Below, in pieces: positions 35,710 to 46,150 of a DNA stretch of 64,000 nt. The notes beneath the pieces are model-generated. The model saw only the letters and a list, made by a program, of their open reading frames with translations, was not told the origin of the DNA and ran no database searches. The stretch comes from Alloalcanivorax balearicus MACL04 (GTDB lineage: Bacteria > Pseudomonadota > Gammaproteobacteria > Pseudomonadales > Alcanivoracaceae). Position numbers and translations under genes: made by a program. Positions within the stretch are counted from its first letter, which is position 1. Every line of letters begins with the position of its first letter. Where the stretch lies: positions 1 through 64,000 of the forward strand of contig NZ_ARXS01000004.1 of assembly GCF_025532145.1 (NCBI RefSeq), read 5' to 3'.

Positions 35710-36961
35710 CCGTTCGTCGCTGTTGTTGGTCCCAGATCAGGCGCGGGTCGAAGCTGTGCGCGGCCAGCATGGTGAGAATCACCACGCCGGCGAACGCCAT
35801 TCCTCCCGGGCCGGGGTCGATGGACATCAGATTACCCAGGCGCACCAGCGCCACCACGATGGCCACCACGAAAACATCGATCATCGACCAGCGGCCGATC
35901 CATTCGGTAAAGCGATACAGTGCCATTTGCGCCGGCATATCCAGAGGTTTCTCGCGGCGGCTGGCCAGACACAACCAGCTCAACGCCAGGATCTTGCCAA
36001 ACGGCACCACCACGCTGGCGGTGAAAATCACCAGGGCAATGGGCCAGTCACCATGAGCGATGAATTGTAATACACCGGAAATGATGGTGGCCGGTTGAGT
36101 GTTGCCGAGGCTGGTGGTCACCATGATCGGATACAGATGGGCCGGGAAACAGGCGATGGTGGCCGCCACCAGATAGGCGAGAGTGTGCTGGATACTGTCC
36201 GGGTGCCGTGAATGCAGGCGTGCGGAACAACGGCCGCAGTGCTGGTGTTCGATGGGTTGCAACTGGCTGCATTGCTCGCAGCCCTGGTAATGCTGCAGAC
36301 GCGCGGACAGTCCTGGACGCAGGGCGGGTGGTGCTTGCGGCGGACCCTCAAGGCGTGTCCACAACACCAGGGGATTGACCCGTTGCACCACCATCAGCAG
36401 GAACAGGGCGAAGCCGGCGAAGGTCCAGAACCCCGGTTTCAGGAACACCTCCGCCATGCCGATAATCTTGACCAGGCTGACCAGCGCGGCGATGGCGAAC
36501 ACATCGGCCATCATCCACGGTTTGCAGTAATGCAGGGCGCGGATCAGGGTTCGGGTACCCGGCAGATGCGGGCGTCGGCCCAGACTGAATTCGATCCACA
36601 ATACCGCCAGCAAGTACAACGCCGGCAACACCACGATGGTGCCGAATACCAGCAAGCCCAGTTCCGGATGGTGAAAGGCGGCCAGTTTGGTGGCGGCGTC
36701 GAGCACGGTCATGCTTTCGCCGATACCGGAGCGTTGGAATTCGATATAGGGAAACGACAGCGCCACGGCCAGCATCACCAGCGCGGCGACGGCCAGGGCC
36801 GGGGTCAGATGGCGGTCCTCCGGCGGACGCACCAACGGGTGACGGCAGCGCGGACAGCGCACCCATTGCCCCTTGTCCGGCGCTGAAACCCGCAAAACCA
36901 GGTCGCATTCCGGGCAGGCGACCAGGGTTTCGGGTTTCGAAGCTGTATTCGGATCGTCCAT
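35678..36961 (-). CDS. pqiA: Paraquat-inducible protein A, inner-membrane lipid transport protein
   Basis: A 427-residue polytopic membrane protein with two PqiA domains. Each begins with a zinc-ribbon-like pair of CxxC motifs: CPECDLVL...CPRCRHPL near the N terminus, and CEQCSQL...CGRCSARL near the middle. About eight membrane segments are visible. It supplies the inner-membrane part of the PqiABC lipid pathway. The ATG at 36961 is taken as the start, though its ribosome site is weak; a TTG 24 bases upstream would give an extra eight residues. Confidence 0.91.
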   Translation of the reverse strand: MDDPNTASKPETLVACPECDLVLRVSAPDKGQWVRCPRCRHPLVRPPEDRHLTPALAVAALVMLAVALSFPYIEFQRSGIGESMTVLDAATKLAAFHHPELGLLVFGTIVVLPALYLLAVLWIEFSLGRRPHLPGTRTLIRALHYCKPWMMADVFAIAALVSLVKIIGMAEVFLKPGFWTFAGFALFLLMVVQRVNPLVLWTRLEGPPQAPPALRPGLSARLQHYQGCEQCSQLQPIEHQHCGRCSARLHSRHPDSIQHTLAYLVAATIACFPAHLYPIMVTTSLGNTQPATIISGVLQFIAHGDWPIALVIFTASVVVPFGKILALSWLCLASRREKPLDMPAQMALYRFTEWIGRWSMIDVFVVAIVVALVRLGNLMSIDPGPGGMAFAGVVILTMLAAHSFDPRLIWDQQQRRTDDYDALERRA

Positions 36962-37129
36962 GGGCCAAGGGGTCCGCGCTGACAAACAGTGCCCATTGTG
37001 CCGTCTGGCCGGGCCAGGAGCCAGACGGCGGGGCGGTCATCGGCGTGCGCCGATGCCGGATTATTCAATTTTTTCGAGATATTTTTTCGGGATAGCGCGC
37101 CGACGGGAGCCCGGTCAGCGCACGGAACA

Positions 37130-38125
37130 TCAATCGCGGGGCGCGTAATCGAACACGTCGGAATGCATGTTGCTGGCTGGAACCCCTTCTTCCACCAGCG
37201 CGTCGTGCACCGCCCACACCATGGCCGGTGAGCCACCGATGTAGAACAGCGGCTGCTCCGGTTGTTCCAGCGCTTCCAGGGCGGCCTCGTGGACCAGCCC
37301 CTGGGCGTGCCCGGGTTTGCTGATGTCGGACAGCGCGGTGACCGCGTGGAAGTCTGGCAACGCGTCCTGCCATTGGGAAGGCAGATCGGGCAGGTACAGG
37401 TCCTGTTCAGTGCGAGCACCCCAGAACAGCCGCACCGGGTGTTCGAAGTGGACCTGGATCAGGCGTTCGATCATCGCCTTCACCGGCGCGAAACCGGTGG
37501 AGCCGCAAATGAACCACAGTGGACGAGGCGGCGGCGAGTCCAGGTAGCGCAGGCCCTGCGGCAGGATCACCGATACCGTGCTGGCGTCGGCCAGGTCCGC
37601 CATGATGCGGCGGGCGCCGGGGTTGTCGTGGCCGTGACGGATATGCAGTTCCAGTTCGCGGCCGCCGGGGGCGTTGGCGATGGAAAACGGGTACTGCCCG
37701 TGGGGCAGGTCGAGAATCAGGTATTGGCCGGCATACCAATGGGCCTGTCGGCCGGCGGGCAGTCGCAACCAGATCCGACTGACGTCGTGGTTGAGGGGCT
37801 CCCGCTGGCGAATTTGGCAACGCAAAGTCTGCTCCGGAATTTCTCCGGGGGCGGTTATATCTGGCACATCGATCTCGCAGTCGCTGATCGGAAAGGCCAC
37901 GCAGTATAGCACCGCATCGGCGCCGCTTTCTCCCGCGCTCAGCGGGCCACAAGGGCGGGTCAGGAGTACGCTGCCGCGCTCGAGGCACCCCTCGCAGCGC
38001 CGGCAGACGCCATTGCGGCAGGCGTGAGGAAAACCGAATCCGGCTTCCCGGGCGGCTTCCAGAATGGTCTTCGATTCCGGGCAGTCCAGGATGTGCCGCT
38101 GGTTGATGCGTATGCGGTACGGCAT
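37130..38125 (-). CDS. Ferredoxin-type 2Fe-2S/FAD/NAD(P)H reductase
   Basis: A 331-residue electron-transfer flavoprotein. The N-terminal plant-type 2Fe-2S domain has CRNGVCRRC (C-x4-C-x2-C) and a fourth Cys in VLYCVAFP. The FAD domain has YPFSIANAP (the RxYS-like flavin site), and the NAD(P) domain has FICGSTGFAPVKAMIE and the C-terminal FYIGGSPAMVWAVHDALVEEGV. Close relatives are labelled CDP-6-deoxy-hexulose reductase and sit near ubiD in Pseudomonas; no ubiD is present in this window. The electron acceptor is unknown. Confidence 0.85.
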   Translation of the reverse strand: MPYRIRINQRHILDCPESKTILEAAREAGFGFPHACRNGVCRRCEGCLERGSVLLTRPCGPLSAGESGADAVLYCVAFPISDCEIDVPDITAPGEIPEQTLRCQIRQREPLNHDVSRIWLRLPAGRQAHWYAGQYLILDLPHGQYPFSIANAPGGRELELHIRHGHDNPGARRIMADLADASTVSVILPQGLRYLDSPPPRPLWFICGSTGFAPVKAMIERLIQVHFEHPVRLFWGARTEQDLYLPDLPSQWQDALPDFHAVTALSDISKPGHAQGLVHEAALEALEQPEQPLFYIGGSPAMVWAVHDALVEEGVPASNMHSDVFDYAPRD

Positions 38126-38166
38126 GGCATGATGCGGGGCGCCGGGCGCCCCGTCGGCTCGGGTGG

Positions 38167-38862
38167 TCAGCCTACCTTGCGGCCGGTAATGATGCTTTTC
38201 ACATGTTCCAGGTCGGCCCAGGCGCCTTCGGCGAAGATTTTCTTCACGTCTTCCACTACCGCGGCGTAACCGTAACGGGGGTGGGCATCATGCACCGCCA
38301 CCCGGGCGCCGGGGTTGAGGAACGGTTCGAAGTCCTTGAAGTCCCGGTAGGCCTGCTCGTGGTTGCCGTCGATCCACAGGAAGTCGATTTTCACTTCCGG
38401 ATTCCAGTTGTGGGCGGCTTCCTGGGAGAAGCCCTCGATCAGCTCGAACATGCCGTCGAAGCCGTTGCGCTTGAGGCGCTGTTCCACCAGGGATTTGGTC
38501 GGTTTATTCTCCAGCGGCACACAGTCGTCGGTGAGCTCTTCCTGCTTGTCCAGGTCGGAGTTGAACGGGTCGATGGCGTAGATCTTGCCGCCTTTCTTGC
38601 GCAAACCGTTGAGCAGGTAGCTGGTGGACAGACCGCCGTAGCAGCCGATTTCCACGATCACGCCGCCGGCGGGGACCTGGCTGGCCCACTCGGTGAGCAT
38701 GCCGGCCTCGGTGTGGCGGATCATGCCGCCGTAGGCGCGCTTATCGTATTTGCGGCCTTTCAGCAGGCCCACCAGATTGTGGTACAGCGGGCGTGAAAAG
38801 CCGCTGACCAGCTTCGGGCCCTTGTCGGACCAGGCTTTTTCCAGAAATTCGTTAACCGACAT
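38167..38862 (-). CDS. Class I SAM-dependent methyltransferase
   Basis: A 231-residue methyltransferase of the CmcI/class I fold. The SAM site is VIVEIGCYGGLSTSYLL with acidic residue in YAIDPFNSD, and IDFLWIDGNHEQAYRDFKDFEPFL is the conserved region after strand 4. It has a Rossmann fold and no transmembrane part. The ATG at 38862 with GAGGA upstream fixes the start; an extension in the same frame reaches into the MAPEG gene and is rejected. The substrate is unknown. Confidence 0.85.
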   Translation of the reverse strand: MSVNEFLEKAWSDKGPKLVSGFSRPLYHNLVGLLKGRKYDKRAYGGMIRHTEAGMLTEWASQVPAGGVIVEIGCYGGLSTSYLLNGLRKKGGKIYAIDPFNSDLDKQEELTDDCVPLENKPTKSLVEQRLKRNGFDGMFELIEGFSQEAAHNWNPEVKIDFLWIDGNHEQAYRDFKDFEPFLNPGARVAVHDAHPRYGYAAVVEDVKKIFAEGAWADLEHVKSIITGRKVG

Positions 38863-38870
38863 GAGAATCC

Positions 38871-39257
38871 TCAGGCACCGGTGCCAATAAAGAGTGCAAT
38901 GATACAGCCGATGCCGAAAAACCACACCAGGGAACGGGCGCTGGCCCAATCGGCGATGTAGCAGACACCGTACATGACACGGCTCAAGACAAAGGCGACG
39001 GCAATGCCGTCAATGGTGGGTTGCGGCGCGGTCTGCGCCAGATGAGCGATGATCACCGCGGCGGCGAACGCCGGGGCGATTTCGAAACTGTTCTGTTGAG
39101 CCCAGTGGGCACGCTTGCGGCCGCCTTCCAGGGTTTCCAGGAACTCACGCGGATTGTGGTTCTGACGCAGCCCGAAACCGCCCTGGAACTTGGCGAAGCC
39201 GGTGAACACGTAAGGCAACAAAATCGCCGCCAGTACGCACCAATAAGCCAGGGTCAT
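38871..39257 (-). CDS. MAPEG family membrane protein
   Basis: A 128-residue membrane protein with about four hydrophobic segments. Features of the MAPEG fold are present: the first helix with LPYVFTGFAKF, the polar loop GRKRAHWAQQNSFEIAPAFAAAV (Glu and Asn in helix 2), and the VLSRVMYGVCYIADWASAR segment. Eukaryotic relatives include glutathione transferases and leukotriene synthase; bacterial members are of unsettled function. It is eight bases before the methyltransferase gene, so the two are cotranscribed. A REP-like repeat lies upstream. Confidence 0.86.
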   Translation of the reverse strand: MTLAYWCVLAAILLPYVFTGFAKFQGGFGLRQNHNPREFLETLEGGRKRAHWAQQNSFEIAPAFAAAVIIAHLAQTAPQPTIDGIAVAFVLSRVMYGVCYIADWASARSLVWFFGIGCIIALFIGTGA

Positions 39258-39374
39258 GAGAACTCTCTCCTTGATCGGTTTGGCGCATCATAACGCGCTG
39301 GACCGCCGGCTCCCATGACCTTTGCTACTAAAAGGAGCGCGCCGCCCGGCCCGCTTCCCACGGAAGGGATTACA

Positions 39375-39453
39375 AAGCCGCAGTGGGAGCTTGCCTGCAA
39401 GCGAATAGGGCCTCCCGCGCATTGGCCATTCGCTTGCAGGCAAGCTCCCACAG
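39375..39453. repeat. REP-like palindromic repeat (family A)
   Basis: AAGCCGCAGTGGGAGC running into TTGCCTGCAAGCGAAT on the left pairs with ATTCGCTTGCAGGCAAGC and CTCCCACAG on the right, around a 21-base centre. It is between the 3' end of ilvD and the 5' end of the MAPEG gene. Confidence 0.88.
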
Positions 39454-39506
39454 TTACCTGGTCGCTATCTCTGAGTTCATGTTCCCAACGTCCGCGATCG
39501 GGCTGG

Positions 39507-41354
39507 TTACTCCCCGATCTGGCTGAGATCGCGCACCGCGCCGCGGTCGGCGCTGGTGGCCAGGGCGGCGTAGGCCTTGAGTGCGGTGGAGACGCTGCGC
39601 TGGCGGATTTCCTTGGGCTTCCAGGCCAGCTTGCCGCGTTTTTCCATGCGCTCACGTCGCTGGGCCAGCTCGTCATCGTCGATGGCCAGGTGGATGCGGC
39701 GATTGGGAATGTCGATCTCGATGGTGTCGCCTTCCTCGACCAGACCGATGGCGCCGCCTTCCGCCGCTTCCGGTGAGGCGTGGCCGATGGACAGGCCGGA
39801 GGTGCCGCCGGAGAAGCGGCCGTCGGTGAGCAACGCGCAGCTCTTGCCCAGGCCCTTGGATTTCAGGTAGCTGGTGGGGTAGAGCATTTCCTGCATGCCG
39901 GGCCCGCCTTTCGGGCCCTCATAGCGGATCACCACCACGTCGCCGGCGACGACCTGATTGCCGAGGATGGCGCGTACCGCGGAATCCTGGGATTCGAACA
40001 CCCGGGCGCGGCCGGTGAAGGTGAGAATGGACTCGTCCACGCCGGCGGTTTTGACGATACAACCCCGTTCGGCGATGTTGCCGTACAGCACCGCCAGACC
40101 GCCATCCTTGCTGTAGGCATGCTCGTAGTCACGGATACAACCGTTGGCGCGATCGATATCGAGGCTTTCCCAGCGGGTATCCTGGCTGAAGGCGGTCTGG
40201 GTGGGGATGCCGGCGGGGCCGGCGCTGTACATCTTCTTCACCGCGTCGTCGCCGGTGAGCGTCACGTCGTACTTCTCCAGCGCTTCCGCCACCGTGGCGG
40301 AATGCACCATGGGCAGGTCCCGGTGCAGCAGGCCGGCGCGGTCCAGCTCGCCCAGGATGGCCATGACGCCGCCGGCGCGGTGCACATCTTCCATATGGTA
40401 TTTCTGGGTCGCCGGCGCCACTTTGGACAGGCACGGCACCTTGCGACTGAGGCGGTCGATGTCTTCCATGGTGAAGTTCACTTCACCTTCCTGAGCGGCG
40501 GCCAGCAGGTGCAACACGGTGTTGGTGGAACCGCCCATGGCGATGTCCAGACTCATGGCGTTCTCGAACGCCCGGTGGGAGGCGATATTACGCGGTAGCA
40601 CGCTGTCCATGTCCTGCTCGTAGTAGAGCCGGGCCACATCGACGATACGGCGGCCGGCTTCCAGGAACAGTTCGCGGCGGTCGGCGTGGGTGGCCAGCAG
40701 CGAGCCGTTGCCCGGCAGCGACAGGCCCAGGGCCTCGGTCAGACAGTTCATGGAATTGGCGGTGAACATGCCGGAACAGGAGCCGCAGGTGGGGCAGGCG
40801 GAGCGCTCCACTTCATTCACGGTTTCGTCGTCGACGCTGTCGTCGGCGGCCATCACCATGGCGTCCACCAGATCCAGTTTGTGTTCCGCCAGTTTGGTCT
40901 TGCCCGCTTCCATGGGGCCGCCGGAGACGAAAATAACCGGGATATTCAGCCGCATGGCGGCCATCAGCATGCCGGGGGTGATCTTGTCACAGTTGGAGAT
41001 GCAGACCATGGCGTCGGCGCAGTGGGCGTTGACCATGTACTCCACCGAGTCGGCGATGATGTCGCGGCTGGGCAGTGAATAAAGCATGCCATCGTGGCCC
41101 ATGGCGATGCCGTCGTCCACCGCGATGGTGTTGAATTCCTTGGCGATGCCGCCCGCTCTCTGCACTTCCTCGGCCACCAGCTGGCCCAGATCCTTCAGGT
41201 GCACGTGCCCGGGCACGAACTGGGTGAAGGAGTTGGCGATGGCGATGATCGGCTTGCCGAAATCACCGTCCTTCATGCCGGTGGCGCGCCACAGGGCGCG
41301 GGCCCCGGCCATGTTGCGGCCGTGGGTGGTGGTGCGGGAGCGGTACTCGGGCAT
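39507..41354 (-). CDS. ilvD: Dihydroxy-acid dehydratase
   Basis: Dehydrates dihydroxy acids in valine, leucine and isoleucine synthesis. The 615-residue length is normal. Start [22 protein letters not shown] is standard. Iron-sulphur cluster cysteines are in [12 protein letters not shown] and [11 protein letters not shown], and the catalytic stretch [10 protein letters not shown] and the C-terminal GRFSGGTSG are intact. Its upstream region holds a copy of a second repeat family at 41411 and a REP-like repeat at 41461. Confidence 0.97.
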   Translation of the reverse strand: MPEYRSRTTTHGRNMAGARALWRATGMKDGDFGKPIIAIANSFTQFVPGHVHLKDLGQLVAEEVQRAGGIAKEFNTIAVDDGIAMGHDGMLYSLPSRDIIADSVEYMVNAHCADAMVCISNCDKITPGMLMAAMRLNIPVIFVSGGPMEAGKTKLAEHKLDLVDAMVMAADDSVDDETVNEVERSACPTCGSCSGMFTANSMNCLTEALGLSLPGNGSLLATHADRRELFLEAGRRIVDVARLYYEQDMDSVLPRNIASHRAFENAMSLDIAMGGSTNTVLHLLAAAQEGEVNFTMEDIDRLSRKVPCLSKVAPATQKYHMEDVHRAGGVMAILGELDRAGLLHRDLPMVHSATVAEALEKYDVTLTGDDAVKKMYSAGPAGIPTQTAFSQDTRWESLDIDRANGCIRDYEHAYSKDGGLAVLYGNIAERGCIVKTAGVDESILTFTGRARVFESQDSAVRAILGNQVVAGDVVVIRYEGPKGGPGMQEMLYPTSYLKSKGLGKSCALLTDGRFSGGTSGLSIGHASPEAAEGGAIGLVEEGDTIEIDIPNRRIHLAIDDDELAQRRERMEKRGKLAWKPKEIRQRSVSTALKAYAALATSADRGAVRDLSQIGE

Positions 41355-41410
41355 GGGAACCTCGTTGTTGCTGCGACCAAGTGCGAAAGGGGAAACATTG
41401 TAGCGTACAA

Positions 41411-41445
41411 TTCGCTGGCACGCTTACAGGCAACACGTTGGTACG
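41411..41445. repeat. Copy of second repeat family (B) upstream of ilvD
   Basis: The stretch TTCGCTGGCACGC, TTACAGG, CAACACG, TTGGTACG resembles the arms at 43502 and 43621 (CGCT-x-x-CACGCAACACGC-x-GGCACGC) with a short insertion and a few changes. It is a diverged copy, in the 60-bp stretch after the ilvD start codon. Confidence 0.45.
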
Positions 41446-41460
41446 TGTCGCATCTACAAG

Positions 41461-41545
41461 GCCGCTGTGGGAGCTTGCCTGCAAGCGAATATTGTAAACG
41501 CCCGAGTAACTCCCATTCGCTTGCAGGCAAGCTTCCCACAGCGGC
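41461..41545. repeat. REP-like palindromic repeat (family A)
   Basis: Arms 41461-41490 and 41515-41545 are inverted copies of GCCGCTGTGGGAGC...GCAAGCGAAT; the right arm has one extra T (GCTTCCC). It lies between the 3' end of hslU and the ilvD promoter region. Confidence 0.9.
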
Positions 41546-41585
41546 TTCGTAGCTTTCTCCATGGGAAGCTGCCTTGGCTTTCTTC

Positions 41586-42917
41586 CTACAGGATGTAGCG
41601 GCTCAGATCCTCGTTGTCGGCCAATTCGCCCAGGTAGCGGTTGACCGCCTCGGCGTCCAGGCTCAGCGGCGTGTCGTGGTACTGGGTGGCGAGGTCGTCG
41701 GCGTCGTAGCTGATTTCCTCCAGCAGTTTCTCCAGCACCGTATGCAACCGGCGGGCGCCGATATTCTCGGTCTTTTCGTTCACTTGCCAGGCCACTTCGG
41801 CGATGCGACGGATGCAGTCCTCGGTGAACTCGACTTTGAGACCTTCGGTGGCCAGCAGCGCTTTGTATTGCTCGGTGAGCGAACAGCGTGGCTCGGTGAG
41901 GATGCGCTCGAAGTCTTCCGGAGTGAGCGCGCTCAGTTCCACGCGGATCGGCAGACGGCCCTGCAGTTCCGGGATCAGGTCACTGGGCTTGGCCAGATGG
42001 AAGGCGCCGGAGGCGATGAACAGGATGTGGTCGGTGCGTACCATGCCGTACTTGGTGCTCACCGTGCTGCCTTCGATCAGCGGCAGCAGATCCCGCTGCA
42101 CCCCTTCGCGGGATACGTCGGTGCCGCCGGTTTCGGAGCGCTTGGCGACCTTGTCGATTTCATCGAGGAAGACGATGCCGTTGTTTTCCACCGCGTCGAT
42201 GGCTTCCACTTTCAACTCGTCCTCGTTGATGAAGCGGGCCGCTTCCTCGTCACGCAGCAGGCGCAGGGCGTCGCGCACTTTCAGTTTGCGGTGGCGTTTC
42301 TTCTGGCCGCCCATGCGTGAAAACATCTGCTGCAGCTGACTGGTCATTTCCTCCATGCCCGGCGGCGCCATGATTTCCACGCCGGCCGGATTGGCGCTGA
42401 CCTCGACATCGATTTCGCGGTCGTCCAGTTCCCCTTCCCGCAGCTTCTTGCGGAAAACCTGTCGGGTAGTGGAATCGGTGGCGCTGCTCTCTTCGCCACG
42501 GGCGGCGGGCAGCAGGGCGTCGAGAATGCGTTCCTCGGCGGCGTCATCGGCCTTGGAGCCGACCCGCTCGATGGCTTTTTCGCGCAGCATCTTGATCGCC
42601 ATTTCCACCAGGTCGCGGATAATTGATTCCACGTCCCGGCCCACGTAGCCCACCTCGGTGAATTTGGTGGCTTCCACTTTCAGGAAGGGGGCGTCGGCCA
42701 GTTTGGCCAGGCGGCGGGCGATCTCGGTTTTACCAACCCCGGTGGGGCCGATCATGAGGATGTTCTTGGGGGCGACTTCGGCACGCATTTCCGCTGGCAG
42801 CTGCATGCGGCGCCAGCGGTTGCGTAGGGCCAGGGCCACTGCTTTCTTGGCCTCTTCCTGGCCAACAATGTGCCGGTTCAGTTCGGATACGATTTCTCTC
42901 GGTGTCAGGGAAGCCAC
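41586..42917 (-). CDS. hslU: ATP-dependent protease ATPase subunit HslU
   Basis: The unfoldase ring of the HslUV protease. The 443-residue protein has Walker [18 protein letters not shown] and Walker [13 protein letters not shown], and the C-terminal end RYIL that inserts into HslV. The I-domain includes the [11 protein letters not shown] stretch. The start is a GTG at 42917 which shares a base with the hslV stop (TAGTG), giving tight coupling. The AAA+ pore motif GYVGRD is present. Confidence 0.97.
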   Translation of the reverse strand: MASLTPREIVSELNRHIVGQEEAKKAVALALRNRWRRMQLPAEMRAEVAPKNILMIGPTGVGKTEIARRLAKLADAPFLKVEATKFTEVGYVGRDVESIIRDLVEMAIKMLREKAIERVGSKADDAAEERILDALLPAARGEESSATDSTTRQVFRKKLREGELDDREIDVEVSANPAGVEIMAPPGMEEMTSQLQQMFSRMGGQKKRHRKLKVRDALRLLRDEEAARFINEDELKVEAIDAVENNGIVFLDEIDKVAKRSETGGTDVSREGVQRDLLPLIEGSTVSTKYGMVRTDHILFIASGAFHLAKPSDLIPELQGRLPIRVELSALTPEDFERILTEPRCSLTEQYKALLATEGLKVEFTEDCIRRIAEVAWQVNEKTENIGARRLHTVLEKLLEEISYDADDLATQYHDTPLSLDAEAVNRYLGELADNEDLSRYIL

Positions 42918-43438
42918 TATTCCAGCTCCTCGAAGGCGTGATTCTGGTTGGTGTAAATACAGATGTCGCCGGCGATCTTCAGGCTTTTCTCGACGATCTC
43001 GCGGGCGCTCAGGTCGGTGTTTTCCAGCAGTGCGGTGGCGGCGGACTGGGCGAAGGGGCCGCCGGAGCCAATGGCGATCAGACCCTGTTCGGGCTCCACC
43101 ACGTCACCGTTGCCGGTGATGATCAGGGAGTTGTCCTTGTCGGCTACCGCCAGCAGCGCTTCCAGGCGGCGCAGGGCGCGGTCGGTGCGCCAGTCCTTGG
43201 CCAGCTCCACGGCGGCTCGCACCAAATGGCCCTGGTGTTTTTCCAATTGCGCCTCGAAACGCTCGAACAGAGTGAAGGCGTCCGCGGTACCGCCGGCGAA
43301 ACCGGCGATCACCTTGCCGTGGTAAAGGCGGCGTACTTTGCGGGCGTTGCCTTTCATAACGGTGTTTCCCAGGCTTACCTGGCCGTCGCCGCCGATCACC
43401 ACATTGGTGCCGCGTCGAACGGATACGATAGTGGTCAC
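42917..43438 (-). CDS. hslV: ATP-dependent protease peptidase subunit HslV
   Basis: The peptidase ring of HslUV, a proteasome-type Thr protease. The 173-residue protein begins with a GTG start (43438) followed by TTIVSVRRG; removal of Met exposes the catalytic Thr. [37 protein letters not shown] and the [11 protein letters not shown] stretch are conserved. It forms one operon with hslU. Confidence 0.97.
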   Translation of the reverse strand: MTTIVSVRRGTNVVIGGDGQVSLGNTVMKGNARKVRRLYHGKVIAGFAGGTADAFTLFERFEAQLEKHQGHLVRAAVELAKDWRTDRALRRLEALLAVADKDNSLIITGNGDVVEPEQGLIAIGSGGPFAQSAATALLENTDLSAREIVEKSLKIAGDICIYTNQNHAFEELE

Positions 43439-43501
43439 GCGTCTATCTCCTTATTCGTGTTCCGGGGGATATGCGGGTGGCGGACGGGATTTCAATGGCG
43501 G

Positions 43502-43649
43502 AATCGCTGGCACGCAACACGCTGGCACGCCATGCTTGCCAGCCCCGCGGCCAGATGGAAGGGCCGGATTGCCCGGGAATCAGGGCTGAGCCAACAGAGG
43601 CCGGTCCGCTTAGCGTGTTTGCGTGCCGGCGTGTTGCGTGTAAGCGATT
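43502..43649. repeat. Second repeat family (B): 29-base inverted arms between hslV and the SPOR gene
   Basis: The arm at 43502-43530 reads AATCGCTGGCACGC followed by AACACGCTGGCACGC. The arm at 43621-43649, read in reverse complement, is AATCGCTTACACGC then AACACGCCGGCACGC, so 26 of 29 bases match. The 90-base centre has no open frame. The right arm includes the TAA stop of the SPOR gene, so part of this element has been recruited as the gene's 3' end. Confidence 0.75.
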
Positions 43650-44301
43650 ACTTTTTCACCTGAATCGGCAGGGTTTCCACGCCGTTGGAGGCCAGCTGGT
43701 CCTGGGCCTTATGCAAGGTGTTGACGCTGTTGTAAGGGCCGATCATGACCCGGTGCCAGGTGTCGCCGTTTTCCAGCTTTACCGGTTGCAGGCGCACTTC
43801 ATAGCCCTTGAGGATCAGCTCGGCGCGGCGGCGGTCGGCGTCACTGGCGTTACGGAAACTACCGGCCTGAAGCATATAGATCTTGCCGTCGCCGGCATCG
43901 GCGGTGGTGCCGCCGTTCGTGCTGGTGTCGGGTTTGGCGGCGGTGGCCGGTTTGTCATCGCGGCCGGCGGTGGCCGGTTTTTTCGCCGGTGCCGGTTTCT
44001 CGTCCTTGGATTTGGGCACGATCACTTCCATCTTCGGTAGCACCGCGTAGAAATCGAAGGTCGGCTCGTCGCCACTGGCCTTGGGTTTGCCGTCGTTTTT
44101 ACCCTTGTTCTGGCCGGACTGTTCCGGGGCTTTCACCAGGGTGGCGGTGCCCGCTTCTTTCTGTACCTGGGCCAGATGCACCAGGAACGCCAGGAACAGA
44201 CCGGCCACCACGCCGGTGAACAACCAGACCCAGCCCGGGACCTGACGCTTTTTGCTGTTCTTGCGAGGGCTGCGGCTGGCGCCGCGGGTGTTCTTTGCCA
44301 T
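43648..44301 (-). CDS. SPOR-domain cell-division protein (FtsN-like)
   Basis: A 217-residue bitopic protein. It has a basic cytosolic start ([20 protein letters not shown]), one membrane segment (about 23-43, VWLFTGVVAGLFLAFLVHL), a Lys/Ala/Pro-rich linker with FDFYAVLPKMEVIVP, and a C-terminal SPOR domain (about 139-215, MLQAGSFRNASDADRRRAEL) that binds bare peptidoglycan at the septum. It lies after argS with a shared base (TAATG), the conserved Pseudomonas order. The stop is inside a repeat arm. Confidence 0.91.
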   Translation of the reverse strand: MAKNTRGASRSPRKNSKKRQVPGWVWLFTGVVAGLFLAFLVHLAQVQKEAGTATLVKAPEQSGQNKGKNDGKPKASGDEPTFDFYAVLPKMEVIVPKSKDEKPAPAKKPATAGRDDKPATAAKPDTSTNGGTTADAGDGKIYMLQAGSFRNASDADRRRAELILKGYEVRLQPVKLENGDTWHRVMIGPYNSVNTLHKAQDQLASNGVETLPIQVKK

Positions 44302-46055
44302 TACATACGCTCCAGCGGCGTCAGTCCAAGCAGTCGCAGGCCCTCGGACAGGGTGCGGGCGGTCAGGGCGGCCAGCTTCAGGCGGCTGGCGCGCAGGGCG
44401 TCGTCATCGCCGGACAGGATCGGGCAGTGCTCGTAGAAGCTGGAGAACAGCCCGGCCACGTCGTAGAGGTAGGCGCACAACAGATGGGGCTGGCCCTTGT
44501 CCGCTACCGACTGCACGGCTTCGCCGAACTGTACCAGACGGGCGGCCAGGGCCTGCTCCGCTTCCTCGCGCAACAGCAATTCGCCAGCCACCTGATCCAG
44601 CGACAGGCCGGCCTTGCGGAACACGCTGACCACCCGGGTGTAGGCGTAAAGCAGATAGGGCGCGGTGTTGCCATCGAAGCTCAGCATCAGATCGAAATTG
44701 AACACGTAGTCGCTGGTGCGGTTCTTGCTCAGATCCGAGTACTTCACCGCGCCGATACCAACGGCGTGGGCAATGGCGCGCAACTCGTCCTGATCCAGTT
44801 CCGGGTTTTTCTCGCTGACCAGTTGATAGGCCCGTTGCTCCGCTTCGTCGAGCAGGTCGATCAGCTTCACGGTGCCGCCGTCGCGGGTTTTGAACGGCTT
44901 GCCGTCGGGGCCGTTCATGGTACCGAAGCCCATGTGGGCCAGATCCACTCCAGCGCCGACAAAACCGGCTTCGCGGGCCACCGCGAACATTTGCTGGAAG
45001 TGCAGGGCCTGACGCTGATCAACGAAATACAGGATGCGATCAGCGTGCAACTGATTGGCGCGGTAGCGCAGGGCCGCCAGGTCGGTGGTGGCATAGAGGT
45101 AGCCGCCGTCCGCCTTGCGCACGATCACCGGCAGGGTGTCGCCATCTTTGTTGCGGAACTCATCCAGGAACACGCACAGGGCACCCTGATCCTCGGTGAG
45201 CAGGCCGGCGGCGTCCAGGTCCGCCACGACTTTTGGCAGGTCATCGTTATAGGTGCTTTCACCGCGCACATCGGCGGCGGTGAGACTGACGCCCAGGCGC
45301 TCATAAACAGCGTAGCAATGGCTCAGAGAAACCCGGTTGAACTCGTTCCACAATTTCAGACAGTACTCGTCACCGGATTGCAGCTTCACCACCAAAGCAC
45401 GGGCACGATCGGCGAATTCCGGGGACTCATCGAAACGCAGCTTGGCGGCGCGGTAGAAGGTTTCCAGATTGGCCAGTTCGCGGCTCAGTTCGGTATCGCC
45501 TTCCTCGGCTTTCTGTTCCTCCAGATACGCCAGCAGCATGCCGAACTGGGTGCCCCAGTCGCCCACGTGGTTCTGGCGGATCACCTTGTGGCCGAGAAAC
45601 TCCAGCGAGCGCACCACGGCATCGCCGATAATGGTGGAACGCAGATGGCCGACGTGCATTTCCTTGGCCAGATTGGGGCCGGAATAGTCCACCACCACGG
45701 TTTGCGGCTGGCGCGGACGGGGCACCGCCAGATGCTCGTCGGCCAGGGCCGCTTCCAGCTGCGAGGCAAGCCAGTTGTCGGATTGAAAAAAATTGATAAA
45801 ACCGGGGCCGGCGATCTCTGTTTTCGCCAGGGCCGGGTCTTCCGGCAGGGCATCCACCAGGGCCTGGGCCAGATCACGGGGCTTCACACCGGCGGGCTTC
45901 GCCAGCATCAACGCGATGTTGGTGGCGAAGTCGCCGTGGCTTTTATCCTTGGTACGCTCGATCTGCACCGGCCGGCGCGCTTCCGCGGGCAGCACGCCGT
46001 TGGCGGTCAGGGTATCCAGGGCGCTGTCGATCAGCGCGATCAGACGGTCTTTCAT
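44301..46055 (-). CDS. argS: Arginyl-tRNA synthetase
   Basis: Charges tRNA-Arg. The 584-residue class I synthetase has the N-terminal Add domain, the HIGH-like motif as [20 protein letters not shown]-type [14 protein letters not shown], and the anticodon-binding C terminus. The KMSKS loop is replaced by a [16 protein letters not shown] type, as in many ArgRS. It is upstream of the SPOR gene and 95 bases downstream of the emrA-like gene. Confidence 0.97.
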   Translation of the reverse strand: MKDRLIALIDSALDTLTANGVLPAEARRPVQIERTKDKSHGDFATNIALMLAKPAGVKPRDLAQALVDALPEDPALAKTEIAGPGFINFFQSDNWLASQLEAALADEHLAVPRPRQPQTVVVDYSGPNLAKEMHVGHLRSTIIGDAVVRSLEFLGHKVIRQNHVGDWGTQFGMLLAYLEEQKAEEGDTELSRELANLETFYRAAKLRFDESPEFADRARALVVKLQSGDEYCLKLWNEFNRVSLSHCYAVYERLGVSLTAADVRGESTYNDDLPKVVADLDAAGLLTEDQGALCVFLDEFRNKDGDTLPVIVRKADGGYLYATTDLAALRYRANQLHADRILYFVDQRQALHFQQMFAVAREAGFVGAGVDLAHMGFGTMNGPDGKPFKTRDGGTVKLIDLLDEAEQRAYQLVSEKNPELDQDELRAIAHAVGIGAVKYSDLSKNRTSDYVFNFDLMLSFDGNTAPYLLYAYTRVVSVFRKAGLSLDQVAGELLLREEAEQALAARLVQFGEAVQSVADKGQPHLLCAYLYDVAGLFSSFYEHCPILSGDDDALRASRLKLAALTARTLSEGLRLLGLTPLERM

Positions 46056-46150
46056 GGTTTCTCAAGACGGGTTCGATTGGGCGGCGATTGTACGTGAATC
46101 CGGATCGAATTGCCGCCCCCTGAAAGGCGCGCCGGAGGTCCGGCCCGTCC

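Noticed and set aside
44295-46097. 600-codon open frame on the plus strand opposite argS
   Set aside because: Exact shadow of argS. Third-position GC bias keeps stop codons away on the opposite strand; no ribosome site or domain.
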